Origin: an uncultured Spirochaetaceae bacterium
GTDB lineage: Bacteria > Spirochaetota > Spirochaetia > Treponematales > Treponemataceae
Direction of reading: 5' to 3'
DNA: 14,533 nucleotides
Assembly (NCBI GenBank): GCA_902796985.1
Contig: CADBRC010000066.1
Location: 1-14,533, forward strand
Made by a program: the position numbers and the translations under genes. Positions 1 to 6,278 of this stretch are shown in pieces (the stretch's first letter is position 1; every line of letters starts with the position of its first letter). The notes beneath the pieces are model-generated. The model made no database searches. It saw nothing but the letters and a program-made list of their open reading frames with translations, and was not told where the DNA came from.

Positions 1-235
1 CCGCGTGCAGGCATTCCAGAACAGCGTAAACATCGCCATGTGCAACCGTGTCGGCGCCGAGGGAGAGATGGCTTTCTCCGGAGAATCCATCGTCGCAGAC
101 CACAATGGATCTCTGGCTGCACTTGCAGGTGACGGGGAAGTGCTGCTGTTTTGTGATGTAGACCTTTCCGCGGCAGCACAGACAAGAAAAACAAAGCCGT
201 ATACATCCCTCCGAAGACCGGAGATGTATGCATAA
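1..235 (+). CDS. Carbon-nitrogen hydrolase (nitrilase superfamily), 3' end only
   Basis: This is the C-terminal end of a gene that begins before the window; the frame is open from base 2 to the TAA at 233-235, about 77 residues. The stretch NRVG.EG...FSGESIV.D.NG followed by a C-terminal SLRRPEMY matches the last strands of the nitrilase-fold C-N hydrolases, the group that holds N-carbamoylputrescine amidase and related aliphatic amidases. The catalytic Glu-Lys-Cys residues lie upstream and cannot be checked, so the substrate is unknown. The stop codon overlaps the ribosome binding site of the next gene, 16 bases upstream of its start, so the two are probably cotranscribed and translationally linked. 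Family membership is fairly secure; a narrower name would be a guess. Confidence 0.8.
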   Translation, partial: RVQAFQNSVNIAMCNRVGAEGEMAFSGESIVADHNGSLAALAGDGEVLLFCDVDLSAAAQTRKTKPYTSLRRPEMYA

Positions 236-240
236 AGGAG
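234..240 (+). promoter_or_regulatory. Ribosome binding site deciding the start at 252
   Basis: AAAGGAG lies 11 bases before the ATG at 252 and overlaps the stop codon of the upstream hydrolase. It falls inside the alternative reading from the ATG at 228, so it argues for the downstream start and for translational coupling of the two genes. Confidence 0.75.
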
Positions 241-251
241 CGAACTATCAC

Positions 252-1460
252 ATGGCAAAGAAAGAGAATCAATATGAAGGTTATGGATTTGCTACACAAG
301 CGGTTCACACCGGAACCGACTATGATGCCGAAACCGGCGCTGTTCGTCGTCCGCTGCATATGGCGAACAGCTATAAGCTGCCGGAAGATCTTTCAAAGGT
401 GAATTATTCCTCGACGGATCTGCTGTTTTATGCACGCAACGGCAATGCCAACCAGCATTGGCTGGAGGAGAAGATCGCTGCGCTCTATGGCGCCGAGGAC
501 GCCATTGTGCTCGCGAGCGGCGTCGGTGCGCTGCATGCGCTGTTCTGGACGCTTCTCAAATCCGGTGATCGGGTCGTCTATCCGAATGTGAGCTATATGG
601 CGGTCTATCGTATGTTTCACGAGCTGTTCAACCAAAAATTCGGTGTGGAGACCGTGATGGTCGATATGACGGATCTCGACGCAGTTAAGCGCGCCATCAC
701 GCCCGGAACGCGGCTTGTTCATATCGAAACGCCGGATAATCCAACCGTCGGCGTGACGGATATTGCGGCAGTTGCCGAGATCGCACACGCAAACGGCGCG
801 CTGCTCTCGGTAGATAACACCTTTGCGTCTCCGCTTAATCAGAGACCTCTTGATCTCGGCGCTGATTTTGTTGTGGACGCGCTGACGAAATACGTCAACG
901 GTCACGGCGATGCGCAGGGAGGCGCCATTCTCTCGAATGATCTGGAGACGATGGATTGCATCCGCTATGAAGCGCAGGTGAATGTCGGCGCAGTCATCAG
1001 TCCGTTCAATGCATGGCAGATCTTCCGCGGTTCTGTGACCTTCCCGCTGCGCATGGAGCGCATCAATCAGAGCAGTCAGCGGATTGCGGAATGGCTCGAG
1101 CAACAGCCCGGCGTGACCTTTGTGTCCTATCCGGGTTTGAAAAGCAATCCCGGTTATTTGACGGCGCAAAAACAGATGAAAAATGGATTCGGCGGCGTGA
1201 TCTCCTTTGGCTTAGACGTGGATGACAAGACTGTGGAACAGTTCTGCGCGGCGCTGAAGGTCGTTACCTTTGCAGTCTCTCTGGGACACGACGAGAGCCT
1301 GATCTTCCCACAGCCGAGCTATGACGAACGCATTCATCTCTATCCGGAGAAATTCCAAAAGGGATTCCTGCGGTTTTCCGTGGGATTGGAGGACGCAGAC
1401 GATATCATCGCGGATCTCCGGCAGGCGATGGAACAGATCGGACTGACCGCAATATCATAA
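252..1460 (+). CDS. PLP-dependent Cys/Met metabolism enzyme (methionine gamma-lyase / cystathionine gamma-synthase family)
   Basis: A 402-residue protein, the usual length for the trans-sulfuration PLP family (gamma-lyases, gamma-synthases and beta-lyases acting on methionine, homocysteine, cystathionine or O-acyl-homoserine). Visible family residues are the phosphate-binding Y60 and R62 (YARNGN), the pyridine-binding D188 (SVDNTFASP), the Schiff-base lysine K213 (TKYVNGHGD) and the carboxylate-binding R374 (RFSVGLED). The active-site tyrosine is kept in VSYMAVY (Y115), but the cysteine two residues later that marks true methionine gamma-lyases is alanine (A117). The exact reaction is therefore open. 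I chose the ATG at 252 because AAAGGAG (234-240) lies 11 bases upstream; the in-frame ATG at 228 has no such site. The gene follows a C-N hydrolase and ends before a strong terminator. Cytoplasmic. Confidence 0.88.
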   Translation: MAKKENQYEGYGFATQAVHTGTDYDAETGAVRRPLHMANSYKLPEDLSKVNYSSTDLLFYARNGNANQHWLEEKIAALYGAEDAIVLASGVGALHALFWTLLKSGDRVVYPNVSYMAVYRMFHELFNQKFGVETVMVDMTDLDAVKRAITPGTRLVHIETPDNPTVGVTDIAAVAEIAHANGALLSVDNTFASPLNQRPLDLGADFVVDALTKYVNGHGDAQGGAILSNDLETMDCIRYEAQVNVGAVISPFNAWQIFRGSVTFPLRMERINQSSQRIAEWLEQQPGVTFVSYPGLKSNPGYLTAQKQMKNGFGGVISFGLDVDDKTVEQFCAALKVVTFAVSLGHDESLIFPQPSYDERIHLYPEKFQKGFLRFSVGLEDADDIIADLRQAMEQIGLTAIS

Positions 1461-1505
1461 GATTGTTTTGCTTTTGTAAAACGTGAAAATTGCAATCGAA
1501 ATCAT

Positions 1506-1543
1506 CCGTGCGATCATACATCTGTTTGATCGCACGGCCTTTT
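1506..1543 (+). terminator. Rho-independent terminator after the PLP enzyme gene
   Basis: A perfect 11-base-pair stem (CCGTGCGATCA at 1506-1516 with its complement at 1527-1537) has a 10-base loop and is followed by CCTTTT. It lies 45 bases past the stop codon and ends the plus-strand transcript. There is no T-run on the other side, so it should act on the plus strand only. Confidence 0.85.
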
Positions 1544-1547
1544 AAAA

Positions 1548-1639
1548 GCCCTCTCCGGGGCACAGCGCAGGAGAGCCGACGACAGAGGAGAGAGTCAGAG
1601 CCTCTGAACGGGTGTGATGCGCTGCCTAGGGGAGAGGGC
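1548..1639. repeat. Folded palindromic element (REP/MITE-like), possible terminator for nadE
   Basis: Three nested inverted repeats share one centre: GCCCTCTCC (1548-1556) with GGAGAGGGC (1631-1639), CAGCGCA (1563-1569) with TGCGCTG (1618-1624), and CAGAGG (1583-1588) with CCTCTG (1601-1606). The whole element could fold as one long interrupted hairpin. Read on the minus strand it ends in GGAGAGGGC followed by TTTT, so it may terminate the nadE transcript, whose stop codon is only 10 bases away. Its size and architecture resemble short intergenic palindromic repeats that occur in many copies in some Clostridia; whether this one is repeated in its genome cannot be seen here. Confidence 0.6.
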
Positions 1640-1648
1640 GTAGCCTGT

Positions 1649-2398
1649 TTATTGATCTGGCATGGTAGGAAGATCGGGCTCAAACGCGGGCATCATGGAG
1701 AGCTTATAGAGATTCAGCCGATGCATCCGGTCTATTTTTTCTTTGATCTCCGGATCCTCGATTTTACCGGTACGAATGTAATGATCCAGAACGGCATAGG
1801 AAAAGCCAAGGTTGTCCTCGTCTGTTTTTCCGCATAGTCCGTCGATCGGCACCTTCTCCACCAACTGCTCCGGAAGGCTCAGATGCCTTCCGAGTGTCTT
1901 GACCTCCTGTACGGTCAGTCCGGAGAGCGGGCTGAAGTCGCCTGCGCCATCGCCATATCGTGTGGCGTATCCGACCCAATCTTCCGAAAGATTGCAGGTA
2001 TTTGCAACGCGGCCGTTGTTGCTCTGTGCCACGGCATAGAGGGAAACCATACGCAGACGTGCGGGAAGACTCAGCTTCGTCGCGCCATCAATTGGGAACT
2101 GTGACCCGATCGCATTCAGAATGCATTGATACGCATCTCGGATGTTCAGGACAAAAGACCGGATCTCCAAGCATTCTGCTGCCAGATAGGCGTAATTGAT
2201 ATCTTCCTGTACACCGTTCGGGAGCAGTACGCCGATCACACGTTCTTTTCCGAGCGCCCGAACGCAGAGCGCCGCCGTAACGGAACTGTCTTTCCCGCCG
2301 GAAAGCCCAACGATTGCATTGCAGTCCGGACCATTCTCAGCAAAATATTCGCGGATCCATGCTATACATTCGTTTGTCGTTTTTTCAGCATCAAACAT
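1649..2398 (-). CDS. nadE: Ammonia-dependent NAD+ synthetase
   Basis: The enzyme makes NAD+ from deamido-NAD+, ATP and ammonia, the last step of NAD synthesis, in the cytoplasm. At 249 residues it is a single synthetase domain with no glutaminase domain, so it uses free ammonia. The ATP-binding P-loop SGGKDSS is at residues 33-39, the LPARLRM segment at 111-117 and the NLSEDWVGYATRYGDGAGD substrate region at 136-154, followed by DEDNLGFSY at 193-201. The start is ambiguous: GTG 2407, ATG 2404 and ATG 2398 are in frame. I chose 2398 because GGAG at 2407-2410 then has an 8-base spacing. The gene follows the ammonium transporter without a gap (the transporter stop is at 2404-2406), so transport and use of ammonia are in one unit. 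Confidence 0.93.
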   Translation of the reverse strand: MFDAEKTTNECIAWIREYFAENGPDCNAIVGLSGGKDSSVTAALCVRALGKERVIGVLLPNGVQEDINYAYLAAECLEIRSFVLNIRDAYQCILNAIGSQFPIDGATKLSLPARLRMVSLYAVAQSNNGRVANTCNLSEDWVGYATRYGDGAGDFSPLSGLTVQEVKTLGRHLSLPEQLVEKVPIDGLCGKTDEDNLGFSYAVLDHYIRTGKIEDPEIKEKIDRMHRLNLYKLSMMPAFEPDLPTMPDQ

Positions 2399-2403
2399 AT
2401 TCA

Positions 2404-4164
2404 TCACTCCACATCCTGTAATGCGTCATAGCCCTCTTCACCAGTGCGAATCTTCACAACGTTTTCCACGTCGTACACAAAGATCTTTCCGTCGCCGATA
2501 TGACCGGTGTAGAGAACCTTCTTTGCTGTTTCGATTACGTCCCGAACCGGGATTGCGCTGACTACAATATCTACCTGCACCTTCGGACGCAGATCCGATT
2601 CCACGGCGACGCCGCGGTACATCTCCGGATGCCCCTGCTGCATGCCATAGCCCATGACATGCGCGACGGTCATTCCGGTGATTCCCAGTTTGCTCATAGC
2701 GCTTTTGAGTGCGTAAAGGCGCTCTTCCTTAAACACGATCTCCACCTTGGTGAATTTATGTCCGTCTTCCCGTAAGGTTGGCTGAGGTACGATCGGGATG
2801 GCCTCGGCCGGCGGGATCGTCCCGGTCACTGCGGGAACCGTCTCTCTGGTATCCGGCAGCGTATAAGGATGGCCGGAGGAAACAAAGTCGGCGTAGGCGC
2901 TGGGAAGCCCGTGCTCACTGCGGTCAAGTCCTGCAAGCTCGTCGGCCGCGTCAGCACGGAGGAAGTCGATTTTTTTAAGGAACTTGAAGAATACCAGCAT
3001 CGTCACGGCGCTCCATGCCGCAACAGCGACAAAGCCGAGCAGCTGAATACCGAACTGCGACCATTCTCCTGTGTACAGAAGCCCGTGAAGTCCTGCCGGG
3101 GCGTCCGGATTGGCAAGCAGGCCAACTGCGATTGTACCCCAGATGCCGTTGGCACAGTGTACACCGACCGCACCCACAGGATCGTCCACATGGAGCTTGA
3201 GATCCAGTCCCTCGACGACTACCACCACCAGAATACCCGAGACGATGCCAACGATGGAAGCACCGACGGCATCGAGTGCGTCACAGCCTGCTGTGATTCC
3301 GACCAGACCGGCAAGCGAAGCGTTCAGACACATGGAGACGTCCGGTTTTTTGTTCTTGATCCAGGTAAAGAGCATCGTGATGCAGGTCGCGACTGCAGGT
3401 GCGATCGTCGTTGTCAGGAAGATGGATGAAAGCTCAGAGGGCGTCGTGGCTGCTGCGCCGTTGAAGCCGTACCAGCCGAGCCATAGGATGAAAACGCCGA
3501 GCGCACCAAGCGGGATCGAATGACCGGGGATTGCGCGAACCTTTGTCACTTTGCCGGCTTCGTCTGTGTCATATTTCCCGATGCGCGGGCCAAGAATCAC
3601 AGCGCCGATCAGCGCCGCGACGCCGCCGACCATGTGGATCGCGCAGGAGCCCGCATAATCGTGGAAGCCGAGACGGCTCAGCCATCCGCCTCCCCAGATC
3701 CAGTGCGCCTCGATCGGGTAGATCAAAAGCGAGATGACGGCGGAATATACGCAGTAAGCAGAGAATTTCGTCCGCTCTGCCATTGCGCCGGAAACGATCG
3801 TCGCCGTCGTGGCGCAGAAAACGAGGTTAAAGACAAAATAGCTTGCGTCTGTAAAGCCCTCAGCAGGGGAACGAATGAAATCTGCAAAGTGCGTGAACAG
3901 ATTCAGATTTGGCTTGCCGATCAGGCCGAATAACGCATCCTCTCCCATCATGAGCGAATAGCCCAAGAGCGAAAACACCACCGTACCGATGCAGAAGTCC
4001 ATCAGGTTCTTCATGATGATGTTGCCCGTGTTCTTCGCGCGGGTGAATCCCGCTTCCACCATGGCAAATCCGGCCTGCATCCAGAAGACGAGGGCCGCGC
4101 CTGCCAGGAACCATACTCCCCAAACTTCGGCGTTCAGGGAGTCAAACGCTTGTGATACGTCCAT
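2404..4164 (-). CDS. Ammonium transporter with fused C-terminal PII (GlnB/GlnK-type) domain
   Basis: A 586-residue fusion. Residues 1 to about 400 form an Amt channel with roughly eleven membrane segments. The Amt signature region is DYAGSCAIHMVGG (D169) and the pore twin histidines are H177 and H336 (GVHCANG). A variable proline-rich linker (about 405-468) leads to a full PII domain at 470-586: LGITGMTV, a T-loop at about 504-525, GDGKIF at 557-562 and KIRTGEEG at 571-578, which in PII proteins bind ATP/ADP and 2-oxoglutarate. The T-loop tyrosine that is uridylylated in enterobacterial PII is valine (V521), so control should be by ligand binding alone. The known role of GlnK is to plug Amt; here the regulator is tethered to the channel. 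AAGGAG 6 bases before the ATG supports the start. nadE follows directly. Confidence 0.93.
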   Translation of the reverse strand: MDVSQAFDSLNAEVWGVWFLAGAALVFWMQAGFAMVEAGFTRAKNTGNIIMKNLMDFCIGTVVFSLLGYSLMMGEDALFGLIGKPNLNLFTHFADFIRSPAEGFTDASYFVFNLVFCATTATIVSGAMAERTKFSAYCVYSAVISLLIYPIEAHWIWGGGWLSRLGFHDYAGSCAIHMVGGVAALIGAVILGPRIGKYDTDEAGKVTKVRAIPGHSIPLGALGVFILWLGWYGFNGAAATTPSELSSIFLTTTIAPAVATCITMLFTWIKNKKPDVSMCLNASLAGLVGITAGCDALDAVGASIVGIVSGILVVVVVEGLDLKLHVDDPVGAVGVHCANGIWGTIAVGLLANPDAPAGLHGLLYTGEWSQFGIQLLGFVAVAAWSAVTMLVFFKFLKKIDFLRADAADELAGLDRSEHGLPSAYADFVSSGHPYTLPDTRETVPAVTGTIPPAEAIPIVPQPTLREDGHKFTKVEIVFKEERLYALKSAMSKLGITGMTVAHVMGYGMQQGHPEMYRGVAVESDLRPKVQVDIVVSAIPVRDVIETAKKVLYTGHIGDGKIFVYDVENVVKIRTGEEGYDALQDVE

Positions 4165-4193
4165 GTTTTTCTCCTTATAGTTTTTGAAAAAAT

Positions 4194-4245
4194 AAAAAGG
4201 CGCGCGCCACTATCCCCCCGCAGAGGAAAACTGACGCACGCCTTT
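4194..4245 (-). terminator. Leader terminator hairpin B, close to the amt start
   Basis: On the minus strand AAAGGCGTGCG (4235-4245) pairs with CGCGCGCCTTT (4196-4206), with one G-U pair. It is followed by a T-rich run TTTTTATTTTTT, and the loop carries a run of G. It lies between the predicted promoter and the amt gene, so it would stop transcription before the gene unless relieved. Confidence 0.75.
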
Positions 4246-4253
4246 GTGCCGAC

Positions 4254-4317
4254 AAAAAAAGGCGATGTGAACGCTCCCTTCTCTTTCTGTTCAGAAAGAA
4301 GTGCTCACATCGCCTTT
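4254..4317 (-). terminator. Leader terminator hairpin A, first of two
   Basis: A perfect 13-base-pair stem (minus strand: AAAGGCGATGTGA at 4305-4317 with its complement at 4258-4270) is followed by seven T. The 34-base loop contains a second inverted repeat (CTTTCTG/CAGAAAG, 4283-4298). It begins only about ten bases after the predicted transcript start. Hairpins A and B share the same AAAGGCG...CGCCTTT base. Confidence 0.8.
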
Positions 4318-4334
4318 GATGTATATGCAGACAG

Positions 4335-4361
4335 ATTATCGCAATCGGCGGATTTTGTCAA
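4335..4361 (-). promoter_or_regulatory. Promoter for the amt-nadE unit
   Basis: On the minus strand TTGACA (4356-4361) and GATAAT (4335-4340) are separated by 15 bases, slightly short. Transcription would start near 4328, giving a leader of about 165 bases that contains both terminator hairpins. Confidence 0.6.
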
Positions 4362-4472
4362 GCGCCCCCGCGCAGCGCCTTCAGACCGCCTGTTGTCCCT
4401 GCCGCCCTGCTCCCGCCCCCGCTGAATTTCCGGGCCGGGCCGTCCTATAGGCATACCGCGGCAAATCGTGCT
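4362..4472. other. GC-rich spacer without a gene; likely junction of two DNA types
   Basis: I see no gene here. Base composition changes from the moderate-GC leader of amt to C-rich DNA like the spacers further right. The gene families also change from Clostridia-like on the left to spirochaete-like on the right. No transposon end, tRNA or duplicated flank is visible at the join. Confidence 0.5.
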
Positions 4473-4526
4473 ATGATGGAAAGCGAGGCAGTTTCAGAAG
4501 TCAAGGCTGACTCAGGAGGCTTAGAA

Positions 4527-5183
4527 ATGAAAAAACGAATTGCCGCCCTTACCGTTCTGCTGGCTTTCCTCTGTGCCGCTGCCTTTGCGATTGTCAGGAA
4601 CGGCAGCAGGGAGGACAGGTCCAAGGAAGCCAAGGCAATGAGCAGGCTGCTCAAAAGCTACAGGAACAAATACAAGATTTTCATGGGCATTCCCACAACC
4701 TCGGTCATCTTCTACGGGGGCTTCCGCGGTGCGAGCAACGACTACCTTTTCCGGCAGATTGATCCCTACACTGAGCCCGATGCGCAGGCGGTGGAAGAGC
4801 AGGAGTTCTTCGTATCGCGTCCGGTCAAGCTGGACTCCTGCTATATGCTGGAATACTGGTACTGGACGGCCACCGGGGAGGATATGGACGGCCTTTATTC
4901 GTCCGAAAGCTATACCTCAGAGACCAGCCCCCTCGTCATTGACATCCCTCGGGAACCGGGCCTCTACTACTTCGGCTATTACGACGGACAGGCGACGGCT
5001 GCTTCGGGCAGGCTGGTGGAGATTAAGGGCAAGCCCTCCGAGGACATGAAGGTTGCCGGTCTTAAAGAGGTCCTCCGCTGCTACAAGGGTACTGAATGGG
5101 AAGATTACATCCGCGAGGAGCTGGAAAAAGCCAAGGCTGAGGCAAAGGAACGCAAGTCTGCCAAACGGAAGGGACGGAAGTAA
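4527..5183 (+). CDS. Small secreted protein of unknown function
   Basis: I do not recognise this 218-residue protein. The start at 4527 is chosen because AGGAGG (4514-4519) lies 7 bases upstream; the open frame continues upstream to 4473 without a binding site. An N-terminal signal peptide is clear: MKKR, then a hydrophobic run to about residue 21, with likely signal peptidase I cleavage after AFA. There is a cysteine at 16 but LAFLC is not a good lipobox. Residues about 55-168 look rich in beta strands and aromatics (EYWYWTATGEDMDG, GLYYFGYYDG), and the last 40 residues form a charged, lysine-rich helix (EWEDYIREELEKAKAEAKER). A periplasmic or surface location is inferred. A TATGAT box at 4472-4477 could be the -10 element, without a convincing -35. 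Codon use and GC match the genes to its right. Confidence 0.75.
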   Translation: MKKRIAALTVLLAFLCAAAFAIVRNGSREDRSKEAKAMSRLLKSYRNKYKIFMGIPTTSVIFYGGFRGASNDYLFRQIDPYTEPDAQAVEEQEFFVSRPVKLDSCYMLEYWYWTATGEDMDGLYSSESYTSETSPLVIDIPREPGLYYFGYYDGQATAASGRLVEIKGKPSEDMKVAGLKEVLRCYKGTEWEDYIREELEKAKAEAKERKSAKRKGRK

Positions 5184-5214
5184 AGCCGGGCCGCGTGTAA
5201 AAGTAACCGGCTTT
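5182..5214. terminator. Possible bidirectional terminator between convergent genes
   Basis: AAAGCCGG (5182-5189) pairs with CCGGCTTT (5207-5214) across a 17-base loop, starting inside the stop codon of the secreted-protein gene. The T-runs are short, so terminator strength is uncertain. It lies between genes that converge from both sides. Confidence 0.4.
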
Positions 5215-5284
5215 CTGCACCGGCTTACGGAGGGCACACCGCACTGCGCGCAATTGCGGCTCCCTCGCCCTATAGCCCCTCAGC

Positions 5285-6274
5285 CTACAGGCTCGCGCGG
5301 TCTATCGCGGCAAGCTCGTCCGGGCTGAACGTCAGGTTCGCCGTGCAGCGGAGGCTGTCCAAAAGCTGGCTCGCCTTGGACGCGCCGACAAGGACGCTCG
5401 TCACGCCGTCGTCCCGCAGAATCCACGAGAGGGCCATCCCCGCGAGGGACTGCCCCCGTCCCTTCGCAATTTCGTTCAGCTCTTTTATCTGTGACAGCCG
5501 CTTTTCGGTCAGGGCCGCGTCCGTAAGGAAACGCCCGTCCGTCCGCATCCTGCTGTCCGCCGGAATGCCGTTCAGGTAGCGGTCGGTCAGGAGCCCCTGC
5601 TCCAGCGGGCTGAAGGTGATGATTCCCTTGCCGTCCGCTTTCGCCGCTTCCTTGAGTCCGTTCTGTTCTATCGTGCGGTCGAAAATCGAATAGCGGTTCT
5701 GGTTGATGATGAAGGGGCAGTTCAGCCGTTCCAGTATCGCCGCCGCCTTCCGCATCGTCTGGCCGTCATAGTTGGAGATGCCCGCATACAGGGCCTTGCC
5801 GCTCTTGACCGCCTGATCCAGTGCGCCCATCGTCTCCTCAAGCGGGGTATCGGGGTCCATCCGGTGGTGATAGAAGATGTCTACATAGTCCAGCCCCAGG
5901 CGCGAGAGGCTCTGGTCCAGGCTCGCGAGCAGATACTTCCTGCTGCCGTGGTCGCCGTAGGGACCGGGCCACATGTCGTATCCGGCCTTGCTGCTGATGA
6001 TAAGCTCATCGCGGTAGGAGCCGAGCTCCTCCCTGAGCAGGCGGCCGAAGTTCCTTTCCGCACCGCCGGGGGGCGGGCCGTAGTTGTTCGCAAGGTCAAA
6101 GTGCGTCACCCCGTTGTCGAACGCGGTCAGGACTATTTCCTTCATGTTGGAATAGACCCCGCTGTCGCCGAAGTTGTGCCAGAGGCCGAGCGAGACGGCG
6201 GGGAGCATGAGGCCGCTCTTCCCGCACCTCCTGTAGGGCATGGATGAATACCGTTTTTCTGAAGCCGTATACAT
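5285..6274 (-). CDS. gpr: Aldo/keto reductase, L-glyceraldehyde 3-phosphate reductase type (YghZ/Gpr family)
   Basis: A 329-residue NADPH-dependent aldo/keto reductase. It closely resembles enterobacterial YghZ/Gpr, which reduces L-glyceraldehyde 3-phosphate and some toxic aldehydes such as methylglyoxal. Shared landmarks include YRRCGKSG, SLGLWHNFG, DLANNYGPPPG, SKAGYDMWPGPYG and GSRKYLLASLDQSL. The catalytic tetrad reads D60, Y65, K96 and H137 (IFYHHR). A start at 6274 (MYTASEKRY) aligns with the family N-terminus; the longer frame to 6376 runs into ctpA and has no family support. It follows ctpA by 4 bases, so it is read from the same transcript, although no strong ribosome binding site precedes the ATG. 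It is somewhat shorter at the C-terminus than the E. coli protein. Family secure; substrate inferred. Confidence 0.9.
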   Translation of the reverse strand: MYTASEKRYSSMPYRRCGKSGLMLPAVSLGLWHNFGDSGVYSNMKEIVLTAFDNGVTHFDLANNYGPPPGGAERNFGRLLREELGSYRDELIISSKAGYDMWPGPYGDHGSRKYLLASLDQSLSRLGLDYVDIFYHHRMDPDTPLEETMGALDQAVKSGKALYAGISNYDGQTMRKAAAILERLNCPFIINQNRYSIFDRTIEQNGLKEAAKADGKGIITFSPLEQGLLTDRYLNGIPADSRMRTDGRFLTDAALTEKRLSQIKELNEIAKGRGQSLAGMALSWILRDDGVTSVLVGASKASQLLDSLRCTANLTFSPDELAAIDRASL

Positions 6275-6278
6275 TGTC

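Noticed and set aside
393..1169. Minus-strand open frame of 258 codons inside the PLP enzyme gene
   Set aside because: Fully antisense to a well-supported enzyme and without a recognisable protein pattern.
4527..4590. Lipoprotein signal in the secreted protein at 4527
   Set aside because: The cysteine at residue 16 is preceded by Leu and Phe, not Gly, Ala or Ser, and lies inside the hydrophobic run; an ordinary signal peptidase I site after AFA fits better.
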